Shown here in pieces: positions 34,746 to 43,157 of a DNA stretch of 64,000 nt (positions are counted from its first letter, which is position 1; every line of letters starts with the position of its first letter). The DNA is from Betaproteobacteria bacterium UKL13-2. Lineage in GTDB: Bacteria; Pseudomonadota; Gammaproteobacteria; Burkholderiales; Usitatibacteraceae. The notes below the pieces were generated by a model. The model made no database searches, was not told the DNA's origin, and saw only the letters and a program-made list of their open reading frames with translations. The translations under genes and the position numbers were made by a program. Location: the NCBI GenBank assembly GCA_001602455.1, contig CP012157.1, positions 2,971,733 to 3,035,732 of the forward strand, given 5' to 3'.

Positions 34746-34778
34746 TGATTCTTCTCCGCTTATTCCGAATGGACGAGA

Positions 34779-35186
34779 CTACTCTGCCGCGCTTTTAAGT
34801 GGCTCGGCAACGTGTTTTGCTTTGTAGTCGGCAATGGCCGCCTTGATCGCATCTTCGGCCAAGATTGAGCAGTGAATTTTCACCGGCGGCAGCGCCAGCT
34901 CTTCAGCGATCTGTGTGTTTTTGATCTCGCCGGCCTGCTCGATGGTTTTGCCTTTTACCCACTCAGTGACAAGGGATGAAGATGCAATCGCCGAGCCGCA
35001 ACCATAGGTCTTGAACTTGGCGTCTTGAATGATGCCGTCGGCACCGACCTTGATCTGTAGTTTCATCACGTCGCCACACGCGGGCGCGCCGACCATGCCG
35101 GTGGCGACACCGTCCTCGTCCTTACCAAAAGAACCGACGTTGCGGGGGTTTTCGTAGTGATCAATAACTTTTGTGCTGTATGCCAT
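34779..35186 (-). CDS. iscU: Fe-S cluster scaffold IscU
   Basis: 135 residues. Scaffold cysteines C37 (GAPACGDVMKL), C63 (TYGCGSAIASSS) and C106 (KIHCSILAEDAI) are all present with the Asp in CGD, and LPPVK is the HscA recognition motif. It receives sulfur from IscS and assembles the cluster. ATG 35186 has GGAGAAG upstream. Confidence 0.97.
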   Translation of the reverse strand: MAYSTKVIDHYENPRNVGSFGKDEDGVATGMVGAPACGDVMKLQIKVGADGIIQDAKFKTYGCGSAIASSSLVTEWVKGKTIEQAGEIKNTQIAEELALPPVKIHCSILAEDAIKAAIADYKAKHVAEPLKSAAE

Positions 35187-35278
35187 GATGCTTCTCCTGT
35201 GGTCGCTATGCGACCGGTCAACCGGTTTTACGTATGCAAGTCGTCAAGCTGCGCTTGCGAATTGCCCTGAATTCAACC

Positions 35279-35306
35279 GGGCAAAAGTAGGTTTGTACTT
35301 TTGCCC
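35279..35306 (-). promoter_or_regulatory. Hairpin between iscS and iscU
   Basis: GGGCAAAAGT and its exact complement form a 10-bp stem with an 8-base loop just after the iscS stop, with no T-tract. In a 127-bp gap inside the operon it may stabilise the iscRS part of the mRNA or cause partial termination. By analogy, isc mRNAs in enterobacteria are processed in the iscR-iscS region. Confidence 0.45.
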
Positions 35307-35313
35307 GCCATCA

Positions 35314-36522
35314 TTAGTGTGCTGCCCACTGTACCTTGCTTATATCAATTCCCTCTTTATGCATTTCCCAAAGCGGTGACATATCGCGCAGTTTGCCGAT
35401 GCGTTCCTTCATGAGATTAATGGCGAAGTCGATATCGGCTTCGGTAGTGTAACGGCCAATCGAAAACCGAATCGAGGAATGCGCCATCTCATCGTTGCGC
35501 CCCAAGGCGCGCAATACATACGAAGGCTCCAACGACGCCGAGGTGCACGCTGAACCGGAGGACACCGCCAATTCCTTGATGCCCATAATCAATGATTCAC
35601 CCTCGACAAAATTAAAACTCACGTTCAGATTGTGTGGAACCCGATGCTCAAGATCACCATTTACATACACCTCCTCCATGCCCTTAAAGCCAGCGAGTAG
35701 TCGATCACGCAGCATACGAATGCGCTCGCTTTCTGCTGACATTTCCAATCGTGCCAGCCTGAACGCTTCACCCATGCCAACAATCTGGTGCGTGGCCAAG
35801 GTGCCTGAACGAAAGCCCCGCTCGTGACCGCCGCCGTGCATTTGCGCTTCTAAACGAACGCGTGGCTTACGCCGCACGAACAACGCGCCGATACCTTTGG
35901 GGCCATAAGTTTTATGCGCACAAAAACTCATCAAGTCAACTTTGAGTGCCTGCAAATCGATTGGCACCTTACCCGTCGCTTGCGCGGCGTCGACGTGAAA
36001 AATGATTCCTTTGCTGCGGCAGATTTCACCAATTTCAGCAATCGGCTGGATAACACCAATTTCGTTATTCACAAACAAGATCGAAACCAAAATAGTGTCG
36101 GGTCGTAATGCCGCATTAAACGCGTTCATATCAACGAGGCCATTCTCTTGCACATCAAGATAGGTCGCCTCAAAGCCCTGCCGCTCTAACTCGCGAAACG
36201 TGTCGAGCGTCGCTTTATGCTCGGTCTTGAGCGTGATGATGTGTTTGCCCTTGGTTTGGTAAAAGTGCGCCGCGCCTTTGACCGCCAGGTTGATTGATTC
36301 GGTCGCACCGGACGTCCAAACAATTTCCTTGTCGTCACAGTTAACGAGCTTGGCGACTTCCAAGCGCGCATTGTCGACCGCCTCTTCAGCGGTCCAACCG
36401 TAGCTATGGCTGCGGGACGCCGGATTACCGAATGACTCCGTCAAAAACGGAATCATTTTTTCGGCCACACGTGGGTCCACCGGCGTGGTTGCAGAGTAGT
36501 CAAGATAGATAGGCTGTTTCAT
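35314..36522 (-). CDS. iscS: Cysteine desulfurase IscS
   Basis: 402 residues from ATG 36522 ([19 protein letters not shown]); the longer open frame to 36642 is not native. The PLP lysine is in [11 protein letters not shown], His in KTEHKATL, and the catalytic Cys in [17 protein letters not shown]. It removes sulfur from cysteine for IscU and other acceptors. The residue before Ala-His-Lys is Cys where Ser is usual; this should not affect PLP binding. Confidence 0.97.
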   Translation of the reverse strand: MKQPIYLDYSATTPVDPRVAEKMIPFLTESFGNPASRSHSYGWTAEEAVDNARLEVAKLVNCDDKEIVWTSGATESINLAVKGAAHFYQTKGKHIITLKTEHKATLDTFRELERQGFEATYLDVQENGLVDMNAFNAALRPDTILVSILFVNNEIGVIQPIAEIGEICRSKGIIFHVDAAQATGKVPIDLQALKVDLMSFCAHKTYGPKGIGALFVRRKPRVRLEAQMHGGGHERGFRSGTLATHQIVGMGEAFRLARLEMSAESERIRMLRDRLLAGFKGMEEVYVNGDLEHRVPHNLNVSFNFVEGESLIMGIKELAVSSGSACTSASLEPSYVLRALGRNDEMAHSSIRFSIGRYTTEADIDFAINLMKERIGKLRDMSPLWEMHKEGIDISKVQWAAH

Positions 36523-36583
36523 TTGTTCGATTTCTGGTTGTGGCGCGAGGGGTAATCGTTTGATGTTTGATTCGTCGCCACCG

Positions 36584-37090
36584 TCATATCGGCGCGGGGG
36601 TGAGCTTATTCGAATTGGATTTGGTGCGCAGCAGGCCAGCACTGGCCGGACCGATGATCCGATGTGGCTGGCTTTCTTGTGCTTTGGCCTTCTGCTGCTC
36701 GATCAATTGCGCCAGCGTCACGCCGGAAAGAAACTCGAGCACGTTGTCGTTTAGGCTCTGCCAGAGATCGTGCGTCATGCAACGCTTTTCGCCCATGCAG
36801 TTTTCCTTGCCTTCACACTGGCGCGAATCCATTTGCTCTTCCACCGCAACCACAATCTGCGCGACGGTCGTCACATCGGCGGAATTGGCCAACTGATAGC
36901 CGCCACCGGGGCCGCGCACGCTATCAACAAGTTCGGCGCGACGGAGTTTGGAAAACAACTGCTCGAGGTACGAAAGTGAGATTTTCTGACGCTCAGCAAT
37001 GTTGGACAGCGTAACGGGACCTTCTTTAGCGTTTATCGCCAGGTCGAGCATTGCAGTCACCGCAAAACGGCCTTTGGTGGTTAAGCGCAT
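36584..37090 (-). CDS. iscR: Fe-S sensing repressor IscR (Rrf2 family)
   Basis: 168 residues. [18 protein letters not shown] opens the winged HTH. C92, C98 and C104 ([13 protein letters not shown]) with His107 ligate the [2Fe-2S] cluster. With its cluster it represses the isc promoter. The C-terminal ~30 residues are longer than in E. coli IscR and low-complexity. First gene of the operon, with its own promoter and IscR-like site upstream. Confidence 0.96.
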   Translation of the reverse strand: MRLTTKGRFAVTAMLDLAINAKEGPVTLSNIAERQKISLSYLEQLFSKLRRAELVDSVRGPGGGYQLANSADVTTVAQIVVAVEEQMDSRQCEGKENCMGEKRCMTHDLWQSLNDNVLEFLSGVTLAQLIEQQKAKAQESQPHRIIGPASAGLLRTKSNSNKLTPAPI

Positions 37091-37160
37091 GGGTCCTCCG
37101 TCAGAAGAATGAGGTGAGTGGCCACTGGCACAATAACGTCAAAAAACCACGTCGAAACCA

Positions 37161-37209
37161 ATAACCAACTAATTCAGTCAAGTTTACTTAAACCAAGTGT
37201 TTTAATCAA
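37161..37209 (-). promoter_or_regulatory. isc operon promoter with type 1-like IscR site
   Basis: On the minus strand TTGATT (37209-37204), a 17-bp spacer and TAAACT (37186-37181) form the promoter. It is directly overlapped by AACTTGACTGAATTAGTTGG followed by TTAT (37184-37161), which resembles the enterobacterial type 1 IscR consensus with inverted TTGACT/AGTYGG halves. Confidence 0.6.
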
Positions 37210-37349
37210 CTATTTAGTTGGGCTGCATACGGGCGGCCCCACACGCCGCAGAGGGAGCAGCGCATCGCGCTGATAGCGGGAAAGTGTTTCCTAAACACGA
37301 ATAAGGGCGGTCGCTTCCAGACAATATCGCCCCAAAACCCCCGTGAATG

Positions 37350-38036
37350 CTAGGGTTTACGATTTCTCTCTAGCTCCTCTAATCGCGCTAGCAGCTCAGC
37401 GATGGTCGCGTCACTTTTGTCGGAGCGTGCCGCGAGCGTCTTGAGGATGGCGTTGAGCGGATCGTTCTCGTTGGTGGTGACGGCGTAGGCAGAAAACGCC
37501 TGTCCTGCGGGGCCTAACTCCAGCCCTTCCACCACCCTGGCCGGGATGCCCACCACGGTGGCACCGGGTGGCACCTCTTTCACCACGACTGAATTTGACC
37601 CAATCCGCGCACCGGCACCGATGGTGAAGGGGCCAAGAATTTTTGCGCCTGCGCCGACCGTGACCCCAGCGGCAAGTGTGGGATGGCGTTTGCCTTGATT
37701 CCACGCCACCCCGCCGAGCGTGACCCCGTGATAGAGCGTGCAATCGTCACCGATTTCTGCAGTTTCACCGATGACGATGCCCATGCCGTGATCGATAAAC
37801 ACGCGGCGGCCAATCGTCGCCCCTGGGTGAATCTCCACCCCGGTGGCAAACCGCAAGACTTGTGAACACATCCGTGCGAGCCACTTCAGCCCGACGTGCC
37901 ACAGCGGGCCGGCCACCCAGCGATGGCCCCAAATGGCGTGCATACCGGGATAGCAAGTCAATACCTCCCACCAATTGCGTGCAGCAGGATCACGGGCATA
38001 AATAGAAGCGATATCTTCTTTGAGGCGAGCAAACAT
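37350..38036 (-). CDS. cysE: Serine O-acetyltransferase
   Basis: 228 residues. The N-terminal helical part ([25 protein letters not shown]) is followed by hexapeptide-repeat left-handed beta-helix with [36 protein letters not shown] and [20 protein letters not shown]. The catalytic His and Asp lie in the DHG and KRHP regions. It makes O-acetylserine for cysteine synthesis, the sulfur source for IscS. It lies 23 bp after trmJ, the same transcript. Confidence 0.95.
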   Translation of the reverse strand: MFARLKEDIASIYARDPAARNWWEVLTCYPGMHAIWGHRWVAGPLWHVGLKWLARMCSQVLRFATGVEIHPGATIGRRVFIDHGMGIVIGETAEIGDDCTLYHGVTLGGVAWNQGKRHPTLAAGVTVGAGAKILGPFTIGAGARIGSNSVVVKEVPPGATVVGIPARVVEGLELGPAGQAFSAYAVTTNENDPLNAILKTLAARSDKSDATIAELLARLEELERNRKP

Positions 38037-38059
38037 TTCGGCAGCTTGTTTTTAGTAAC

Positions 38060-38842
38060 TCAGGTTGAGGAGACGTTACGTCTGTCGGGCTTCTGAAACG
38101 AGGCGATCAATCCACGCAAGATGGCGACCTCTTCCGGCTCAAGACTTGCCCGCGTGGCCAACCGACGCATACGCGTCATAAAGCGCTTCGGAGAATTTGG
38201 GGCAAGAAAGCCGGATTCAATGGCGGCGAGTTCCAGATGTTTGATGAGTGCTTCGATCTCGCCAGCTTTCGCCGTTTCGCGCTTAACGTCGGGCGGGACG
38301 GTGAAACTGCCACTCGCCATCATCATCTCGTATGCGGCGACCTGCACCGTCTGCGCCAAATTTAAGGATGAATAGACCGGATTGGCCGGCACACTGGCCA
38401 GCAACTGGCAGCGATCCACATCGTCGTTCGATAAACACATCGCCTCGTTGCCGAATACCAACGCCACCGGCGCACTGGCCTGCACGGCCAATTGCGACAT
38501 CACCAACCCCGCCGCTTCACGCAACCCAACATGAGGGTGGGTGAGTTCGCGCTTTCGTGCGGTGAAGCCGACCGCATAGACCACATCGGCGAGCGCTTCT
38601 TGTAATGTGGCAACCACCTTAGCAGTCTGTAACACGTCTGTTGCGCCGGATGCCAGCGCAATCGCCTGGGCATCGTGCTGCGGCGCGGGCAATCGCGGGT
38701 TCACAATCACCATGTTGGAGATGCCCATCGTCTTCATGGCGCGTGCCGCGCTACCGACATTCCCCGGGTGCGACGTTTCAACTAATACCACCCGAATACG
38801 AGTGAGTGCGGCGGTACCTGAGGCAGTAGATGTTGCGGTCAT
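38060..38842 (-). CDS. trmJ: tRNA (cytidine/uridine-32-2'-O)-methyltransferase TrmJ
   Basis: 260 residues from ATG 38842. RVVLVETSHPGNVGSAARAMKTMG is SPOUT motif 1, LVFGNEAMCLSNDDVDRC motif 2 (normally GxExxGL), and PVYSSLNLAQTVQVAAYEM motif 3, forming the knotted SAM site. It methylates the ribose of position 32 in tRNA. It is divergent from suhB; the 64-bp gap between 38843 and 38906 must hold both promoters. Confidence 0.93.
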   Translation of the reverse strand: MTATSTASGTAALTRIRVVLVETSHPGNVGSAARAMKTMGISNMVIVNPRLPAPQHDAQAIALASGATDVLQTAKVVATLQEALADVVYAVGFTARKRELTHPHVGLREAAGLVMSQLAVQASAPVALVFGNEAMCLSNDDVDRCQLLASVPANPVYSSLNLAQTVQVAAYEMMMASGSFTVPPDVKRETAKAGEIEALIKHLELAAIESGFLAPNSPKRFMTRMRRLATRASLEPEEVAILRGLIASFQKPDRRNVSST

Positions 38843-38906
38843 AGTAAAATATCGGCTCTTCCAGCTCTTTAGTGCACGCAAAAACGGCGGGCACAGACAA
38901 TTTGCC

Positions 38907-39695
38907 ATGCATCCAGTACTCAATATCGCGATCAAAGCCGCGCGCCGCGCCGGTGCCGTGATCAACCGCGCTTCTTTCGATCTCGACAAACTGACGATCG
39001 AACACAAAGCGCAAAACGATTATGTGTCGGAGGTTGATCGCGCAGCAGAACAAGCGGTCATTCAAGTACTCAAGGAGGCGTATCCACAGCATAACATCCT
39101 GGCCGAAGAGTCCGGCCTACAGGACAACAATTCCGAATACCTGTGGATCATCGACCCGCTTGACGGCACCACCAATTTCTTGCATGGCTTTCCCCAATAC
39201 TGCGTTTCGATCGCACTGAGTGTGAAGGGCGTGGTGCAACACGGCGTGATCTTCGACCCAGTACGAAATGATCTCTTCACTACGTCCAAAGGTGCGGGCG
39301 CGTTCCTTAACGACCGGCGCATTCGCGTATCAAAGACCGTCAACATCAAGGATGCCCTGTTAGGGACAGGCTTCCCCTACAAAGACTTTAGTCACTTCGA
39401 TCGGTGTATTGCCGCGTTTAAGGAAATGACGCATAAGTCTTCAGGCGTTCGGCGAGCTGGTGCCGCAGCGCTTGACTTGGCCTACGTTGCGTGTGGTCGA
39501 TTTGATGGCTTTTGGGAGCAGGGGCTCAGTCCGTGGGACGTCGCCGCGGGTGGCTTGCTCGTTCAGGAAGCAGGTGGCTTGATCTCGGACTTCAAAGGCG
39601 AAAGCGACTGGCTTAACTCTGGCACGCTCGTCTGCGGCACGCCAAAAGTATTTGCGCCGATGTTGTCGGTGCTGCAATCACACCTCGGGGCCTGA
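38907..39695 (+). CDS. suhB: Inositol monophosphatase family protein SuhB
   Basis: 262 residues from ATG 38907; the open frame from 38607 is not native. Metal-binding motifs WIIDPLDGTTNFLHGFP and LSPWDVAAGGLLVQEAGG are complete, and ILAEESG holds a further Glu. SuhB hydrolyses inositol phosphates and in E. coli also joins rRNA antitermination complexes. Confidence 0.95.
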   Translation: MHPVLNIAIKAARRAGAVINRASFDLDKLTIEHKAQNDYVSEVDRAAEQAVIQVLKEAYPQHNILAEESGLQDNNSEYLWIIDPLDGTTNFLHGFPQYCVSIALSVKGVVQHGVIFDPVRNDLFTTSKGAGAFLNDRRIRVSKTVNIKDALLGTGFPYKDFSHFDRCIAAFKEMTHKSSGVRRAGAAALDLAYVACGRFDGFWEQGLSPWDVAAGGLLVQEAGGLISDFKGESDWLNSGTLVCGTPKVFAPMLSVLQSHLGA

Positions 39696-39704
39696 ACGCC
39701 GAGG

Positions 39705-40592
39705 CTAAATAGTGATTTCCAGCCCTTCACGGGCGAGGAAGATGTCTTGTAATTCATGCGCAGTCCCAACCCGCCGCATGGTCTCGGCAAATACACGTTC
39801 AAGCTCATCGTCACTACGTGTCGGCTCATGGTGGGTGCAGGCAAGCCGCTTGGCACCAGCCGCACGCGCCATCAAAATACTTGAATCAACGGTACCGTGG
39901 CCCCAGCCCACTTTCGTTGCGTACTCTTGTACCGTGTATGAACAATCAGCGATAAGCAGGTCCACCGGGCCAATTGCCGCCGCAATGTCGGCTGTGCGCG
40001 CCTCAACCATTTGCTGATAGTCCGCAAATCCCTCGTCACCTGGCTGATAAATGTTTTGGTGCGGCTCATGATCCCCCGTGAAGAACACCGACTTACCGTT
40101 GCATTCAACGCGATAGCCAAAATTGACCACTGGATGGTTAAGCAAGACCGGCGTCACGGTCGCATCACCGATGGTCACGGGTAGCCCCGGTTGGACATCT
40201 TCATAGGTAATCTTCGCTTTAAGCTCTGCCTCACGCACTGGGAAGTAGCTGTATTGCATTTGTACATCCATCACGCGATCAATATGCGTTCCGGCAACAA
40301 TGTCATGCGCACCGCGAATCTGCACCGAACAGCCGGGGATAAAGATCGGCAAAAAAAACGGTAGCCCTTGAATATGATCCCAGTGTGTATGGGTAATGAA
40401 CAAGTTGGCATGGACGGGCAACTCGTTCAGCAACGACTGTGCAAGCTGGTAAATACCTGTTCCCGCATCGAGCACAATCAGATTATTGGCATCCGTCCGT
40501 ATCTCGATACAAGTCGTGTTGCCGCCATATCGGCGCGTGCTTTCCCCCGGCACCGGGATCGATCCTCGAACTCCCCAGAACTTGACTTTCAC
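39705..40592 (-). CDS. MBL fold metallo-hydrolase (phnP/RNase Z-like)
   Basis: 295 residues from GTG 40592. VKFWGVRGSIPVPGEST and NTTCIEIR start the fold; THTHWDHIQGLPFF is the HxHxDH zinc motif, FFTGDHEP and CTHHEP further ligands. This family is often joined to HDOD or response-regulator proteins, and here the start overlaps the HDOD stop by four bases (GTGA), giving coupled translation. A signalling hydrolase is plausible; the substrate is unknown. Confidence 0.88.
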   Translation of the reverse strand: MKVKFWGVRGSIPVPGESTRRYGGNTTCIEIRTDANNLIVLDAGTGIYQLAQSLLNELPVHANLFITHTHWDHIQGLPFFLPIFIPGCSVQIRGAHDIVAGTHIDRVMDVQMQYSYFPVREAELKAKITYEDVQPGLPVTIGDATVTPVLLNHPVVNFGYRVECNGKSVFFTGDHEPHQNIYQPGDEGFADYQQMVEARTADIAAAIGPVDLLIADCSYTVQEYATKVGWGHGTVDSSILMARAAGAKRLACTHHEPTRSDDELERVFAETMRRVGTAHELQDIFLAREGLEITI

Positions 40593-41452
40593 GGTGCCGA
40601 CGCCGAAAAGGCGCGCGCCGACACAAAGAGGCTGTCGAGCGCACCTAAGTTGGCTTCGATGGTGGCAAAATCGCTCCCCCATCGCGTTGTGACTGGTCGC
40701 TCATGGGGTTGGAATGCATTCCGCGCATTGCCAACACCTGCTCGTCGCGCCCACTGATTGGCCATCGCCACACACGATGTCAACGCATCGGCTTCCGGCG
40801 TCGTCTGGTGCATGCGGATACAGGAAATGAGTGCTGTCGAGAATTGCCAATGTTGTGCAAGCATCGCCCCCACTTCTGCGTGATCCACACCAAGCAAGCG
40901 GCGCTCAACGACATGCAGCGGCTCGCCACTCGCGTCGGTCATCGCGAGTACTTTTCGATAATCGTCCGACAAATGTGTGGCCATCACAACCTTTCCGAAA
41001 TCATGCAGTAGCCCGGAAACATAGGCATCGTTGGCATCCACGCCGCCCGCCTCTGGCCTCGTCGCAAGGTAGCGCGCCAGCGACGCGACGGCAACAGAAT
41101 GTACAAGATACTCGCCAACGTCAAAACCAGCTAAATTTCTGGATGGCAACACGCCGATCAACGCAAACGTCAGGGCCAAATTCTTCACCGTATTGAGACC
41201 CAAGAACATTAACGTTTGGTTGACCGATGCAACCTTGTTCGGGAGCCCATAACTTGCTGAATTGACAATTCTCAGCAATTGGACGGTCATGACCGGGTCA
41301 TGTTCAATCACCTCCACCAGCCGTTTTGGTGGGCAGTTGATATCACGACAAAGCGCTAACACCTGCTGAACCGCCTTAGGGAAAGCCGGCATCTTCTCAA
41401 CCGCTTCGGCGAGCCTTTGTTGAGTTGAAACGGGGTGGGTCGTGTTGGCCAT
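40589..41452 (-). CDS. HDOD domain protein
   Basis: 287 residues. Residues ~15-215 form the HDOD domain: PAFPKAVQQVLALC, IEHDPVMTVQLLRIVNSASYGL, SVNQTLMFLGLNTVKNLALTF and the HD-like HDFGKVVMATHL. HDOD proteins act in signalling, often with cyclic-di-GMP or motility systems; they usually lack the full HD catalytic set. Coupled with the metallo-hydrolase downstream. Confidence 0.9.
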   Translation of the reverse strand: MANTTHPVSTQQRLAEAVEKMPAFPKAVQQVLALCRDINCPPKRLVEVIEHDPVMTVQLLRIVNSASYGLPNKVASVNQTLMFLGLNTVKNLALTFALIGVLPSRNLAGFDVGEYLVHSVAVASLARYLATRPEAGGVDANDAYVSGLLHDFGKVVMATHLSDDYRKVLAMTDASGEPLHVVERRLLGVDHAEVGAMLAQHWQFSTALISCIRMHQTTPEADALTSCVAMANQWARRAGVGNARNAFQPHERPVTTRWGSDFATIEANLGALDSLFVSARAFSASAP

Positions 41453-41759
41453 GCGCCCTTTCTCGGATCACGCCCGATGATGACAGCCTGTGACACTGAT
41501 GATGCGCTATTTCCGGGATGATTTCTGGCAAATGCGTAAAACCTGGATATTTCAACGCAATTCGCAATGTGGTAATCGCCGGGTGTGCGACCCATTCACC
41601 CAACAAATCGACGAAATGGCGAATGTGCAGCCCGCATCTGCCGCGAAAGAGGAACGGGCGAAACTGGTTTGCCCATCGTTTATCGACAACGTGTTTCGAC
41701 GTATCGAGCGACCCATGAAACATTCAGGCTAGACTTATGAGCCTGCTCAGGAGACCCTA
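41453..41759. other. Divergent intergenic region, no gene seen
   Basis: Between the HDOD gene (minus) and the aminotransferase (plus). Open frames on both strands (such as 41490-41732) overlap each other and lack family resemblance. It should hold both promoters; AGGAG at 41747-41751 is the ribosome site of the aminotransferase. Confidence 0.5.
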
Positions 41760-43097
41760 ATGACCATACTTTCAGACCAACTTCACCTACATCGCGATCA
41801 ACTGGATGCGTATTGGATGCCCTTTACCTCCAATCGCCACTTCAAGGCGGCACCGCGTATGTTGGCAAGTGCAGACGGCATGTACTACAAGACCGACGAC
41901 GGCAAGACCATGCTCGATGGCTTTGCTGGCTTGTGGTGTTGTCATGCGGGTCACAATCGCCGGCCCATCGTTGAGGCAATACAACAACAAGCGGCGACGC
42001 TGGATTTTTGCTCACCCTTCCAGTTCGCCCATCCGCTGGCATTTGAGTTGGCCAACCGTATCATCGACATCGCGCCTGACAATATGCGAAATGTCTTTTT
42101 CTGCAATTCAGGATCAGAGGCGGTGGATACCGCACTCAAAATTGCCGTTGCCTACCACCGTGTGCGTGGCGAAGGCAGCCGTACGCGGCTGATTGGTCGC
42201 GAGCGTGGTTATCACGGCGTTGGCTTCGGTGGTATCTCGGTCGGCGGCATGGTGGCGAACCGCAAGATGTTTGGCAATATGCTGGCTGGCGTTGACCATT
42301 TACAGACGACGCACAACCTCGAAAAGAACGCGTACTCGGATGGCTTGCCGGAGTACGGCGTACATCTGGCCGACGAGCTGGAACGCTTGGTCGCGCTGCA
42401 TGACGCTTCGACCATTGCGGCGGTGATTGTTGAACCCATGGCGGGCTCAACCGGTGTGTTGTTTCCGCCGAAAGGCTACTTACAACGATTGCGTGAAATC
42501 ACCAAGAAACACGGCATCTTGCTGATTTTTGATGAAGTCATCACCGGCTATGGTCGCTTAGGCGGCGCGTTTGCATCAGACGTGTTTGGTGTCAAGCCGG
42601 ATATGATCACGTTTGCCAAAGGGGTTACATCGGGAACCGTGCCAATGGGCGGTGTTATATGTACGCCAGAGATTCACGATACCTTTATGACCGGCCCGCA
42701 AGGGGCGGTGGAATTGTTCCACGGCTATACGTACTCGGCTCACCCTCTCGCCTGTGCGGCGGGTATCGCGACACTGCAACTTTACAAAGACGAAGCGTTG
42801 TTTGAACGCGCGGCGGCGATGGCGCCCAAGCTCGTGGCGGCGGTGCATTCGCTAAAGGGCGTCAAACACGTAATCGACCTCCGTGCGTATGGTCTCGCCG
42901 CTGCCGTTGAACTCGAGCCGCGAACAGGCGCGCCTGGCGCGCGTGCCTTTGAGGCCTTTTTGAAGGCCTATGACAAAGGCGTAATACTGCGTAGCGCGGC
43001 GGACAATATCGTCATCGCACCGGCGTTCATCATCGAAGAATCGCAGATCGACCAAATCGTCAGCGTACTCCGCGACGTCATTTCCAACCTCGACTAA
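41760..43097 (+). CDS. Omega-amino acid:pyruvate (class III) aminotransferase
   Basis: 445 residues. YWMPFTSNRHFKAAPRML and DGFAGLWCCHAGHNR open like beta-alanine:pyruvate aminotransferase. ILLIFDEVITGYGRLG carries the PLP Asp and MITFAKGVTSGTVPMGG the PLP Lys near 287. SAHPLACAAGIATL and the DNIVIAPAFIIEE end also fit. It moves an amino group from beta-alanine or similar omega-amino acids to pyruvate. No pathway partner lies nearby. Confidence 0.9.
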   Translation: MTILSDQLHLHRDQLDAYWMPFTSNRHFKAAPRMLASADGMYYKTDDGKTMLDGFAGLWCCHAGHNRRPIVEAIQQQAATLDFCSPFQFAHPLAFELANRIIDIAPDNMRNVFFCNSGSEAVDTALKIAVAYHRVRGEGSRTRLIGRERGYHGVGFGGISVGGMVANRKMFGNMLAGVDHLQTTHNLEKNAYSDGLPEYGVHLADELERLVALHDASTIAAVIVEPMAGSTGVLFPPKGYLQRLREITKKHGILLIFDEVITGYGRLGGAFASDVFGVKPDMITFAKGVTSGTVPMGGVICTPEIHDTFMTGPQGAVELFHGYTYSAHPLACAAGIATLQLYKDEALFERAAAMAPKLVAAVHSLKGVKHVIDLRAYGLAAAVELEPRTGAPGARAFEAFLKAYDKGVILRSAADNIVIAPAFIIEESQIDQIVSVLRDVISNLD

Positions 43098-43157
43098 GCC
43101 CTGCGGCTCGCCACGCGGCCACGCGTGGCAATCCACTAAATTACCGGCACCATTACC

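Noticed and set aside
41490-41732. 80-codon plus-strand frame before the aminotransferase
   Set aside because: It overlaps minus-strand frames of equal length, shows no family and occupies the expected divergent promoter region.
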